A stretch of DNA of 64,000 nt from DATBGS01 sp036557885 (GTDB lineage Bacteria > Chloroflexota > Ktedonobacteria > Ktedonobacterales > DATBGS01). The stretch lies in the NCBI GenBank assembly GCA_036557885.1, contig DATBGS010000048.1:17221-81220 (forward strand). The letters run 5' to 3'. The notes beneath the pieces were generated by a model. It was not told the DNA's origin. It worked only from the letters and a program-made list of their open reading frames with translations, and did no database searches. The position numbers and the translations under genes were made by a program. Positions 44,199-53,205 of this stretch are shown piece after piece. The stretch's first letter is position 1. Every line of letters starts with the position of its first letter.

Positions 44199-45183
44199 CT
44201 TCCTGCTCTCCTGTTGGCAGAACTGACCCCCAGCGAACATCACGCGCTTGCCGGAAAAGCGCGTGATCTTTGCGGGTAATGGTGATCTTCGTCAAGCCCT
44301 GCGGCGCGCAGACCTCCAGATGGATATGCCCTGGCCGAATCTGGGGGTGGCGAATGACACGCCCCGGAATAGCCGTTCCGCGAATGCAAGACAGCGCCAC
44401 ATAAGAGAACTTTTCGTCTTCATAGGGCAGTTCGCCGCCCTTGACCTGGCGATGCAGGCGGGAACGCGCCACGCGCTGCGAGAAATGGCACCAGTCATGC
44501 TCTGGCATGGGGCAGGATTGATTATGTGGGCAGGGCGCAATCACCTGCGCGCCAGCGGCAATCAGGTCTTGCCTGGCCGTGCGGATACGCGCAAATCCGG
44601 CGGGCGTCCCCGGCTCGACGATGAGCAGCACGCCCTGGGAAATCCCCCAGAGTTTCTGGAGCAGCGCCGCGCTCTTTTCTTCTGTCAGTTCCCCAAGCAC
44701 ATAGGCCGCAACGACCAGATCATGCGGGGCCGCTTCCCACACACCGGCAAGATCAGCCCGCAGCCACCGGGCATACTGAAGCGTAGCTAGAGGCGAAGAC
44801 GCCGCCAGCCGCTTCCCAAGCGCGATCATCCCCTCTTCGCGCTCAACAAGCGTGATCTGCTCTATCTCCGGCCACGTGTCAGCCGCCGCCCACATCGCTG
44901 TGCCTGGTCCGGCGCCAACATCCAGCAGAGTGCGCGGGGTCCAGTTGGGCAGCCGCTCTTGCGCCTGCCCCAGCGCCGAAGCCACAGCCGCAAACGTTGC
45001 TGGCAGCCGAAAAGCGGCATAAGCGGCCACCTCCTCTGGCGAGCGAATAAACGGACTTGCGCCAGAAGCCCCGCCCGCGCGATACCGATGAGAAAGCTCG
45101 GCAACGGCTGCGGCCAGCTTCTTCGTAGGCTGGGACGCCAGTTCATCTTCCAGCGCGGCTTGTAACGCTTGCGGTAATTCCAT
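44185..45183 (-). CDS. Rsm22-family SAM-dependent methyltransferase-like protein
   Basis: A 332-residue protein with the SAM motif LLDVGAGPGTAMWAA (88-100), an acidic residue at the second strand (LVEREEGMI), and the family's Cys/His cluster PCPHNQSCPMPEHDWCHF. In mitochondria Rsm22/METTL17 binds the small ribosomal subunit; bacterial members are thought to act in ribosome assembly or rRNA methylation. It precedes the LRR gene and overlaps it slightly. Confidence 0.87.
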   Translation of the reverse strand: MELPQALQAALEDELASQPTKKLAAAVAELSHRYRAGGASGASPFIRSPEEVAAYAAFRLPATFAAVASALGQAQERLPNWTPRTLLDVGAGPGTAMWAAADTWPEIEQITLVEREEGMIALGKRLAASSPLATLQYARWLRADLAGVWEAAPHDLVVAAYVLGELTEEKSAALLQKLWGISQGVLLIVEPGTPAGFARIRTARQDLIAAGAQVIAPCPHNQSCPMPEHDWCHFSQRVARSRLHRQVKGGELPYEDEKFSYVALSCIRGTAIPGRVIRHPQIRPGHIHLEVCAPQGLTKITITRKDHALFRQARDVRWGSVLPTGEQEDGEH

Positions 45184-45195
45184 GAGCTTTCTGAG

Positions 45196-45636
45196 TTATT
45201 CGGCCTTTTTCTCTGGAGATGCAGATGCTGGATGTAAGATCACCATTGGGATTTCCCGCTGGACGCGCTTCTCATATCCGGCGTACATTGGCGAAATTTC
45301 CACCAACCGCGCCCAGAGTGCTTTTCTCTTTTCCGAGTCAGCTACCTCTGCCGTTACGGGTATTTGCGTGCCATGCGCCTGAATGCTCACCTGCGGAGTG
45401 CTGCGCACATTGTGAAACCAGCCTGGATTCTGCGGCTTTCCAGCATTAGAGGCAGTAATTACATAGTCCGCCCCATCGCGTATATAGAGGAGGGTTGTTG
45501 TGCGTTGCTTGCCAGATTTGCGCCCGGTGGTGGTAAGTTTGAGGAACCCTGCCGGGCTGTCTGCGTTGCCTCGGTAGGCGCGTCCTCCCGTCAAGCTGTA
45601 CATCATGACCGAGAAATAGCCCATTTTCTGTGGCAT
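45196..45636 (-). CDS. deazaflavin (F420)-dependent nitroreductase family protein
   Basis: A 146-residue protein of the DUF385/Ddn family (LKLTTTGRKSGKQRTTTLLYI, NAGKPQNPGWFHNVRSTPQVSI). Members bind F420 and reduce quinones or nitro compounds. ATG 45636 was chosen because GGAG is 8 nt upstream; the 240 bases of open frame above it look non-coding. It sits 12 bases downstream of nothing else on this strand and ends 12 bases before the Rsm22 gene start, so they are probably co-transcribed. Confidence 0.85.
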   Translation of the reverse strand: MPQKMGYFSVMMYSLTGGRAYRGNADSPAGFLKLTTTGRKSGKQRTTTLLYIRDGADYVITASNAGKPQNPGWFHNVRSTPQVSIQAHGTQIPVTAEVADSEKRKALWARLVEISPMYAGYEKRVQREIPMVILHPASASPEKKAE

Positions 45637-45757
45637 GACCTCGCTCCTTTCGTATCGCTTCTCAGAATGACCACCATAGCATACCAGCCCCAGCAGCGAA
45701 AGCAAGTGATGCAATTGTGATATGCTGGCTTCATACCGATGAGAGAAAGGAACGCCC

Positions 45758-47053
45758 ATGTCTTCTGCAACTCCCTCTTCTGAATCTCTTGCCATCCTTG
45801 GCGCCACGCTCATTGATGGCACCGGCCACGATCCCATCAGCAATGCCGCCATTGTGATCGAAGGCGGGCGCATCAAAGCCGTTGGCCCGCGCGATGCTGT
45901 ACTGGTGCCCCAGGGCGCCAGCGTGATTCACGCCGATGGCAAAACGCTGCTGCCTGGCTTGATTGATTGCCATGTGCACTTGTCCTTTGAAGCGGGCATG
46001 AATATGCTGCGCCGACTCATGACGCCACCTTCGCTGGGCCTGATGCACGCCGTCCCCAACTGCAAAGTAACATTGGAAGGCGGCATCACAACGGTGCGCG
46101 ATGCTGGCGGGACGCCTGCCGGGGTGAAAATGGCGGTGGAGCGCGGCATGTTCCCTGGCCCGCGCATGCTGGTGGCCGTTACCATCCTCAGTCAGACCGG
46201 CGGACATGCCGATGGGTATATGCCCTGCTGCGTGGATATGCGTCTGGGAAATTATCCTGATGTGCCGCATGGCGTCGTGGATGGTGTGGATGATATGCGC
46301 AAGAAGACCCGCGAAATCCTGCGCGCCGGGGCCGACTGGATTAAGCTCTGCACCAGCGGCGGCGTGCTTTCGGTAGCGGATGACCCCAGGTCGCCCCAGT
46401 TCACTGTTGAAGAAATCAGCGCGGCGGTCTATGAGGCCGGGACGCACTATAAGCGCTGCATGGCTCACGCGCAATCAACCATTGGCATCAAGAACGCGCT
46501 CAAGGCGGGCGTTGCTTCCATCGAGCATGGCATCTGGCTGGACGATGAAGCCATTGACACGATGAAAAAGCAGGGCGCCTATCTGGTGCCAACGCTGGTA
46601 GCCCCCCGCGATGTCATCGCCTTTGCCGAGGCCAACGCTGGCGCGCTGCCAGAAGTCATGGTCAACAAAGCCAGAGCAGTAGCCGACGACCATTCGGCCA
46701 GCATTCGCAAGGCAATTCAGGCTGGGGTCAAGATTGCGATGGGCACCGATAGCGGCGTGGGACCGCATGGCCGCAACGCCCGCGAGCTTGGCCTGATGGT
46801 AGATCATGGCATGACGCCCATGCAATCCATCATCGCCAGCACGCTTGAAGCAGCGCGGATGCTGCACCTGGACAGAGAAACGGGTACGCTGGAGCCTGGC
46901 AAACTGGCTGATCTGCTGGTCGTCGAGGGCGATTTGCTGGATGACATTCATCTGGTGGAGCAGCCTGATAAGCTCGATCTGGTGATGAAAGCCGGAAAGA
47001 TTGCCAAAAACCAATTGACGGTCACGCAGCGCGCCGCTGTCGTCGGCGCGTAG
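45758..47053 (+). CDS. metal-dependent amidohydrolase (imidazolonepropionase-like)
   Basis: A 431-residue amidohydrolase with the first metal motif DCHVHL (about residue 70), a lysine that may be carboxylated (DWIKLCTSG), two further His (HAQSTIG and EHGIW) and the metal-binding GTDSG near residue 330. A C-terminal beta domain completes the family fold. It probably hydrolyses a dipeptide (prolidase-like) or a cyclic amide; the substrate is uncertain. AAGGA lies 7 nt before the ATG. It diverges from the nitroreductase gene. Confidence 0.88.
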   Translation: MSSATPSSESLAILGATLIDGTGHDPISNAAIVIEGGRIKAVGPRDAVLVPQGASVIHADGKTLLPGLIDCHVHLSFEAGMNMLRRLMTPPSLGLMHAVPNCKVTLEGGITTVRDAGGTPAGVKMAVERGMFPGPRMLVAVTILSQTGGHADGYMPCCVDMRLGNYPDVPHGVVDGVDDMRKKTREILRAGADWIKLCTSGGVLSVADDPRSPQFTVEEISAAVYEAGTHYKRCMAHAQSTIGIKNALKAGVASIEHGIWLDDEAIDTMKKQGAYLVPTLVAPRDVIAFAEANAGALPEVMVNKARAVADDHSASIRKAIQAGVKIAMGTDSGVGPHGRNARELGLMVDHGMTPMQSIIASTLEAARMLHLDRETGTLEPGKLADLLVVEGDLLDDIHLVEQPDKLDLVMKAGKIAKNQLTVTQRAAVVGA

Positions 47054-47138
47054 CTTGTACCACCGGCATCCTTGCCGGTCAGGGGCGGGGTGCTTGTAGC
47101 GCGGGCTGCCCCCTCAAAGCAGGGGCACGGCAGCCCGC
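47054..47138. repeat. intergenic GC palindromic repeats
   Basis: The gap before recJ holds two palindromes: CTTGTACCACCGGCATC...GCCGGT (47054-47079), closely matching 54108-54132, and a 10-bp stem (47101-47110 with 47129-47138). They belong to a repeat family also found at 50668, 54108 and 58316. Confidence 0.65.
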
Positions 47139-47261
47139 CGGTGCGGGGCTAGGTCTGGCGCCCGCGCCCCACGCCGTTTTAGGGGCTGGCTTTCCGTATT
47201 TGCGCAAGCCAGCCAGAAATCCTGAGTAAACAGTCTTCTAGCCTTTTCAGGAGAACGCAGC

Positions 47262-49283
47262 ATGACGGTCCCGCAACCACCGGGCAGAAAAAACGCGCAG
47301 CGAACGCCCAGCGCCAGCGGCGCAATTCAAGAGTGGATGCTGCCTGATGGTCCGGTGCCGCTGCAACCAGCGCTCAGCCTTCAGGAATTAGAAGCGCTGG
47401 TACCCCCGCACATCAAGTTGCCTGGCGTGGATGGCAGCCAGGATTCCCGGCGCTTGCTGGCGCAGTTACTCGCCAATCGCGGCTACACCTCTATCGCCCA
47501 GGTTACGCGCTTTCTCCTGGCGGCTGCCGCTGCTGATGAGATTATGACCATCCCCTGGCCGCCAACCCCCTCACAGGCGCGCACCTGGATTGAGCGGCTG
47601 CGCCTGCCAGACCCGCACAAACTGGCGATGATGTCTGAGGCGGTGGCTCGCGTCCGCCAGGCGTTGGAGAATAAAGAACCAATCATCATTTCCGGCGATT
47701 ATGACGCCGATGGCCTGACGGCGCTGGCGCTGCTGGTCACGTTTCTACGCCAGGCTGGAGGCGATGTGCGCGCCTTTGTGCCGCACCGCTTGCTGCATGG
47801 CTACGGTTTGAACAAGGCCGCCATTGAGCGCGGGCTGCTCGAAGGCTGCAAACTGCTCATCACGGTGGATTCTGGCACCAGCGATGCAGCACAAATCGCA
47901 GAAGCACAGGCGCGCGGGCTGGATGTCATCGTCACCGATCACCACACGCTGCCAAAGGATTTGCCCCAGGCCGTTGCCGTAATCAATCCGCATGTGGGGC
48001 CTTACCCCGGCGAAGGCTTGACCGGCGTGGGCGTGGCCTGGAAGCTCTGCCAGGCACTCTGTATGGATGTGGATGAGCGCTGGTGGCGGCATCTGCCGGG
48101 CTTGCTTGATCTGGTAGCCATTGGCAGTGTGGCCGATGTGACGCCAATGACGCTAGAATCAGAAGTGTGGCTGCTGGCGCGAGCGGGCATTATGGCGCTG
48201 CGCTGTGGGCGCTCGCGCCCAACAATCCGCACCCTGATCGAGGCGGCGGGTTTGCCTGGCGAACTGCGCCCCTATCTGGATGCGCGGCATATTGGCTTTC
48301 GCATTGGGCCACGTCTGAACGCCGTTGGCCGCCTGAGTGAGATGCGCCCGGATGATGTGCTGGAAGCCCTCTTGACCGAAGACCTGGAAAAAGTGCGCGA
48401 GTGGGTGGTGCTGCTGGACCGCGCCAACCAGCAGCGCCAGGGCCGCCAGGAAAGCAACCTGCAAGAAGCGGAGGCAGACCTGATAGCCGAGGTGGAGCGG
48501 GCTGGTGAACTACCGCCGGTCCTGGTATTGGCCCGCGAGGACTGGCCCGCTGGCATCATTGGCCTGCTGGCCGGGCGGCTGGCGCGGCGCTATCAACGCC
48601 CAACGCTCTGCCTCTCAGGTGAAAGCCCCGCCACCATGAACAATCTGGCCCCAGGCGAAGAGTCCGCTGCCGAGGCCACCAAAGGCGACCTGTGGTGGCG
48701 TGGCTCTGGCCGCAGCGGGGGCGTGGGCGACCTGATTGCCATGCTGCGGCGCATAGACCAGCGCTATAAAGACCTGCCAGGCGGCGGGCTATTCCTGAAG
48801 TTGGGCGGGCACGCCCCGGCAGCGGGCTTTACGCTGGCAGGGGACCGCCTGGAACTGCTCAAACAAGGCGTGCTGGAGGACGTGCGCGAGCATCCCCTGG
48901 GCGAGGCCCCACGCGAGCCGCCAGAAGCCCAGCTACGGCGTGTAGGGCGCTCATTGGGCACCAGAGAAAGCTGGGCCGCGCTGGACCTGCTGACGCCCAC
49001 CGGCCCAGGCAACCCGGAGCCGCGCTTTTACCTTGAAGGGATGCACGTGGATACCGTCCAGCAGGTGCGTGATCGCCCTGATCTGATGCTGCGGCTCAGG
49101 GATAATGGGCGCTCATTCACCGTTTTTGTAAACGGCGCGATTGAACTGCTGCCCGCCATTCAATCCAGCCGAAGCGTTGATCTGATTGTGACGCAATCCG
49201 TTTCGCGCGATAAGATGATGAACACCGCCAGCATTGGGCTGCGCGTGGAGGCGCTGCGCACAGCAAAAAAGAAAGAGGCGTGA
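47262..49283 (+). CDS. recJ: single-stranded-DNA-specific exonuclease RecJ
   Basis: A 673-residue DHH/DHHA1 exonuclease that degrades ssDNA 5'-3' in recombination and repair. Motifs: DYDADG (146-151, metal ligands), VDSG (202-205), TDHH (225-228), GVGVAWK and NAVGRL. The first 90 residues form an extension before the DHH core. The C-terminal OB-like and DHHA1 parts are present. AGGAGA lies 7 nt before the ATG. The stop overlaps the start of the hydrolase-RNase HI gene (TGATG), so the two proteins are made together. Confidence 0.95.
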   Translation: MTVPQPPGRKNAQRTPSASGAIQEWMLPDGPVPLQPALSLQELEALVPPHIKLPGVDGSQDSRRLLAQLLANRGYTSIAQVTRFLLAAAAADEIMTIPWPPTPSQARTWIERLRLPDPHKLAMMSEAVARVRQALENKEPIIISGDYDADGLTALALLVTFLRQAGGDVRAFVPHRLLHGYGLNKAAIERGLLEGCKLLITVDSGTSDAAQIAEAQARGLDVIVTDHHTLPKDLPQAVAVINPHVGPYPGEGLTGVGVAWKLCQALCMDVDERWWRHLPGLLDLVAIGSVADVTPMTLESEVWLLARAGIMALRCGRSRPTIRTLIEAAGLPGELRPYLDARHIGFRIGPRLNAVGRLSEMRPDDVLEALLTEDLEKVREWVVLLDRANQQRQGRQESNLQEAEADLIAEVERAGELPPVLVLAREDWPAGIIGLLAGRLARRYQRPTLCLSGESPATMNNLAPGEESAAEATKGDLWWRGSGRSGGVGDLIAMLRRIDQRYKDLPGGGLFLKLGGHAPAAGFTLAGDRLELLKQGVLEDVREHPLGEAPREPPEAQLRRVGRSLGTRESWAALDLLTPTGPGNPEPRFYLEGMHVDTVQQVRDRPDLMLRLRDNGRSFTVFVNGAIELLPAIQSSRSVDLIVTQSVSRDKMMNTASIGLRVEALRTAKKKEA

Positions 49284-50659
49284 TGGATCGCGAGGAACTT
49301 CGACGCAAGCGAGTGTTGCATACCCTGCCAGGCATGGAGCAGGCGCGCATCCAGAAAAACCTGACGTATAAAGCCCCCGATGATGGCCCGCTGCATATGG
49401 ACATCTACTCACCACCAGACATGACCCCTGGCGCGCGGCTGCCCGCCGTTATTTTTGTCAGTGGCGACGCGCCCCCTGAATACACGCGGGGCGTAAAGGA
49501 TTCGGGCCAGTATATCTCCTGGGGGCAACTGATCACCGCCTTGGGCATGATTGCCGTCACCTTTGATCATCGTTCGCCCCATCCAGCCCCGAACTGGTAT
49601 AGCATGCTGGCAGAAGTGGCAAGCGATGTCAACGACGCGCTGGCCTACATCCGCGCGCGTGCTGAAGAGTTCGGCATTGATACCGACCAACTGGCGATCT
49701 GGACCTGTTCAGGTGGTCCGCCCTATGCCCTCTCGGATGTACTGCGCGAGCCACCTGCCGGGCTGCGCTGCATCGTCAGTTATTACGGCATGATGAATCT
49801 GGCGCATCTCTGGGATGAGACAGACCCGCCAGCGTTGGTTGAACTGCTGCATCGCTACTCGCCAATCGAGCACTTGAAGCATCACCCGGAGGAGGTGCCA
49901 CCGATGCTGATAGCCCGCGCTGGTTTGGACCGACCACGCCTGAACGAATCCATTGATGCGTTTGTGGCTGAGGCGCTGCGCCTCAACCTGCCCATTGACG
50001 TGCTGAATCATCCCAAAGGGCGTCACGCCTTTGACGTTTTGGATGACGATGGGCGCACACGCGAAATCATCCAGCACACGCTGGCGTTCTTGAAGCGGCA
50101 TTTGCCCGTCAAAGAAGCCCCCAAAGGTGCTGCTGAGCCAATCCAGCAACACGCAGAACAGTTCAAGGCCATTATCTATACCGATGGCGCGTGCCTCAAA
50201 AACCCTGGCCCCGGCGGGTATGGCGTCGTGCTGCTGTACGATGGGCAGCGTAGCGAGCTTTCTGGCGGCTTTCGCAAGACGACCAATAACCGCATGGAGA
50301 TTCTGGCGGCTATTGAAGGGTTGAAAGCGCTCAAGCAGCCCTCAAAAGTGCTGCTGTATTCCGATTCTCAATATCTGGTCAATGCCATGCAGCAGGACTG
50401 GGCCAAACGCTGGCGTGCCAACGGCTGGATGCGCAGCAAGGGCCAGCCCGCCATCAACCCCGACCTCTGGGAGCAGTTGCTCGCGCTCAGCGCGCAGCAC
50501 GATGTCACCTTTGCCTGGGTGCGCGGGCATGCCGGGAACAAAGAGAACGAACGCTGCGACAGGCTTTCAGTGCAGGCGGCCAACGGCAAGAATCTGGCGA
50601 TTGACGCGGGCTATGAGCGAGCGGCAGCCAAAGACCCAACGCTCTTTGATCAACTCTAA
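49283..50659 (+). CDS. alpha/beta hydrolase fused to RNase HI
   Basis: A 458-residue two-domain protein. Residues about 25-275 are an alpha/beta hydrolase with nucleophile Ser143 (WTCSGGP), candidate Asp216 (AGLDRPR) and His248 (GRHAF). A linker of about 20 residues leads to a complete RNase HI (about 293-435) with all four catalytic acids (Asp301 in YTDGAC, Glu339 in NRMEI, Asp361 in YSDSQ, Asp426 in ERCDRLS) and the catalytic His416 (RGHAGN). RNase HI cuts RNA in RNA-DNA hybrids. Its start overlaps recJ by one base (TGATG, GAGG upstream). Why a hydrolase is attached is unknown; I have not seen this architecture described. Confidence 0.9.
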   Translation: MDREELRRKRVLHTLPGMEQARIQKNLTYKAPDDGPLHMDIYSPPDMTPGARLPAVIFVSGDAPPEYTRGVKDSGQYISWGQLITALGMIAVTFDHRSPHPAPNWYSMLAEVASDVNDALAYIRARAEEFGIDTDQLAIWTCSGGPPYALSDVLREPPAGLRCIVSYYGMMNLAHLWDETDPPALVELLHRYSPIEHLKHHPEEVPPMLIARAGLDRPRLNESIDAFVAEALRLNLPIDVLNHPKGRHAFDVLDDDGRTREIIQHTLAFLKRHLPVKEAPKGAAEPIQQHAEQFKAIIYTDGACLKNPGPGGYGVVLLYDGQRSELSGGFRKTTNNRMEILAAIEGLKALKQPSKVLLYSDSQYLVNAMQQDWAKRWRANGWMRSKGQPAINPDLWEQLLALSAQHDVTFAWVRGHAGNKENERCDRLSVQAANGKNLAIDAGYERAAAKDPTLFDQL

Positions 50660-50667
50660 AATCCCGC

Positions 50668-50758
50668 CTGTACCCCCGGCGTCCCTCGTGCCCTTCTGTC
50701 TTAGGGTGCCGGGCCGTCCCCCACAACCCGGCGTCCCGCCGGGGCTACACACCAACCT
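50668..50758. repeat. intergenic GC palindromic repeats between convergent genes
   Basis: Contains CTGTACCCCCGGCGTCCC (50668-50685) and ACCCGGCGTCCCGCCGGGGC further on, hairpins of the same family as 47054 and 54108. May also serve as terminators for the convergent fusion and MFS genes. Confidence 0.55.
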
Positions 50759-50762
50759 GCCT

Positions 50763-52130
50763 TTATTCTGTCTCTTCTGTGGCTTGCTCAGGCTCCACGC
50801 GCACGCCTCGCAGACGCAGCATGGCGTACACCCCAGCCACGATGGTGAGCAGCGCCATGATGGTATAGATCGTATCCACTGGCCCAAAATCTATGCCAAG
50901 CAATGTGGTGTGGAAGCCTGCCAGCACAGTGCTATCCAGCGCCCCCACAACGACCATTGAAACCACCGAGGCCAGCGTAATGGCTGGCTCCATAACGGCA
51001 GTCACGCGCCCCACCAGTTCGCGTGGTGTCACATGCAGCACCAGTGGGGTGATGACCACATTCCCTGGCCCTTGCGCCATGCCAAACACAAAGTACAAAA
51101 TCATCCCCGCGACCAGGGTTGTCTGGCGTGCCAGGACCAGGACACTGACCCCCAGTACGAGCAACGACATCCAGAAAAGCCTGGTCATACCCACCGATTT
51201 TGCCAGCGCCGTCCCCAATAGAGCACCGCCAATAATCCCCAGGCCCACGAACGCCACCGCAGGACCATACCAGGCCGGGTCAGCGTGCAGGTTATCGGTG
51301 ATAAAAAAGATCGCCAGCGCGTTAAAGGCGCCTGCCCCCAGCATCACCACCACAAACGAGATCAAAATCGTAGTCAGGATGCGATTGCTGAAGTAAAAAC
51401 GAATGCCCTGAATGAACTCGCTCAGGAAATGCGCCCGGCTGCTCTCCTCTACGCTGCGCGCGGCTGGCGGTGGCTGGATGGCAAAGAGCGTCACGAACGA
51501 CACCACAAACGAGAGCGCGTCAACCAGCAGCGCCCACTGAATGCCAAATGCAAAAAAGAGCGGCGCGGCCAGCGATGGGCCAATGACCAGCGCAAAGTTG
51601 GCGGTCATCTCGCTGAGGCCGCTGGCACGCACGCGATACGGCTCCGGCACAATATCGCCCAGCAGGGCAATCTGCGCGGGGCGAAAGAATTGCGCGCAAA
51701 TGTTGGTCAGGAAGACAGCCGTATAAATGGCGCCAAGCTGCCAGCCTAGCGGAAGGCGGTCATGAGCCAGAAACGGAACGGTGATACCGCCTGAGATGAT
51801 CAGCAGCAGCAGAATCAAGACCGAGCGCGTGGCATCCATGTAGAGCGTCGTCTGGCGTTTGTCCCAGCGGTCTACAAACACCCCCGCAAACGGCCCAACC
51901 AGAAAGAACGGGAGCGAGGTGGCAACCAGCACGCCGCTCACAGCGATAGGCGCCCAGGGCTGGTTTCGGGCCAGGACAGCCGCAATCCAGATGATCAATG
52001 TTGAATCAAAGAGCCAGTCTCCAATCATAGAGATTGCTTGCCCAGACCAAAGCAAAGCAAAATTACGATTGATGAGCAATCCCGGCTTCTGGATAGTGCT
52101 CCCTGCTGAGGGCGCGGCGGCTGTCTCCAT
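50763..52130 (-). CDS. MFS transporter (MFS_3 / enterobactin-exporter-like)
   Basis: A 455-residue protein with 12 predicted membrane segments. The loop motif between TM2 and TM3 (GVFVDRWDKRQTTLYMDATRS) and the start NRNFALLWSGQAISMIGDWLFDST place it in the MFS_3 group that exports siderophores, drugs or other small molecules. Substrate unknown; no biosynthetic gene is adjacent. GGAGA precedes the ATG. It follows the UbiE-like methyltransferase gene in the same direction after 45 bases. Confidence 0.88.
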   Translation of the reverse strand: METAAAPSAGSTIQKPGLLINRNFALLWSGQAISMIGDWLFDSTLIIWIAAVLARNQPWAPIAVSGVLVATSLPFFLVGPFAGVFVDRWDKRQTTLYMDATRSVLILLLLIISGGITVPFLAHDRLPLGWQLGAIYTAVFLTNICAQFFRPAQIALLGDIVPEPYRVRASGLSEMTANFALVIGPSLAAPLFFAFGIQWALLVDALSFVVSFVTLFAIQPPPAARSVEESSRAHFLSEFIQGIRFYFSNRILTTILISFVVVMLGAGAFNALAIFFITDNLHADPAWYGPAVAFVGLGIIGGALLGTALAKSVGMTRLFWMSLLVLGVSVLVLARQTTLVAGMILYFVFGMAQGPGNVVITPLVLHVTPRELVGRVTAVMEPAITLASVVSMVVVGALDSTVLAGFHTTLLGIDFGPVDTIYTIMALLTIVAGVYAMLRLRGVRVEPEQATEETE

Positions 52131-52175
52131 GCTATTTCTCCGTTATCCTGGCAGAGGGTAAACCTTCAAGCTGAT

Positions 52176-52997
52176 TCAGGGCTTCTGCCCGCACCCAGCC
52201 AGCAAGACGATCAAGATAAAAGGGTCTGGCGCTGCCCAGAACTGTTCGGAGTCTCTGCGCATGATGTCGTCGTCTTCCTGGGTCAACAGACCGGCCTTGA
52301 TCTGCTTGGCCGAGTCCACAGGATTGTAGTCTACAAGCGGACGGAAGGCGTCCAGACCCAATTCATCGCTGTGGAAGAGAATGGCGTCAAGCTCCAACGG
52401 CTGAAACCCAGCAGACCGCAGGATGCGCCAAAAACGGCGCCCCACCAGGCGATTGCCGCCGCGCTCTGCCTGCTCCTTGACGTATTTCTTCAGCAGTGCA
52501 TCAAGCTCATCAAGGGTGGGGTCTTCAATGCCCCAGAGCGCATCGTCTACATCCACCAGCGCCAACCGACCCCCAGGCTTCAGCACGCGCAGCACCTCTT
52601 TTGCCGCGCCAACCGGGTCCGGCAGGTGTTGAAAGAGAAAGCGGGCGAGCGCAAAATCTACGCTGTTGTCGGGCAGCCCCGTCTCCATGATGGAGGCTTG
52701 CATAAAGTTGACCCGGCCTTCGGTGCGTTCGCCCAGGTAGTTTTTGGCGCGTTCCAGCATGGTTGGCTCGTTATCCAGGCAAATAATCGGGCTGGTAGGT
52801 AATAATGTCAGCAGCTGCTCGGTAATAAAGCCCGGCCCGCTGCCAAGCTCCAGAACAGTCATGCCATCGCGTAGGCCAAACCCAGTTAAGGTGCGCGACT
52901 CTTGCCGCCAACCCAGGATTGCTTGAGCGCGCAATCGCTTTGTCTCGGTATCGAGGTCGAAGCGGTCCAGGTCGTAGGATTTTTTGGTGCTGCTCAT
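52176..52997 (-). CDS. class I SAM-dependent methyltransferase (UbiE-like)
   Basis: A 273-residue methyltransferase with the SAM motif TVLELGSGPGFITEQL (ELGSGPG at 50-56), acidic CLDNEPTML, and the post-I region SVDFALARFLFQHLPDP. The substrate is unknown. ATG 52997 has GGAG about 6 nt upstream; the open frame continues further upstream without a start or homology. The 3' end is 45 bases from the MFS gene. Confidence 0.87.
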   Translation of the reverse strand: MSSTKKSYDLDRFDLDTETKRLRAQAILGWRQESRTLTGFGLRDGMTVLELGSGPGFITEQLLTLLPTSPIICLDNEPTMLERAKNYLGERTEGRVNFMQASIMETGLPDNSVDFALARFLFQHLPDPVGAAKEVLRVLKPGGRLALVDVDDALWGIEDPTLDELDALLKKYVKEQAERGGNRLVGRRFWRILRSAGFQPLELDAILFHSDELGLDAFRPLVDYNPVDSAKQIKAGLLTQEDDDIMRRDSEQFWAAPDPFILIVLLAGCGQKP

Positions 52998-53205
52998 CAT
53001 CCTCTCCTTTCGATATATATACGCTGGAGCAGTAGGATTGCCTGTAATTATAAGCATGCCTGGCAAATGGATGGGATGCTCTCTTGCCGGTACTTTTTGC
53101 CTAAAACCCCCCTTTACACAAGACAACACAGGGGAAGTTGGGTAGAGTGACGGGCCAGAAACCGTCGTGTTGTGTTGCTGGCCCCTTCTTCTGGCGGCCC
53201 TGGAA

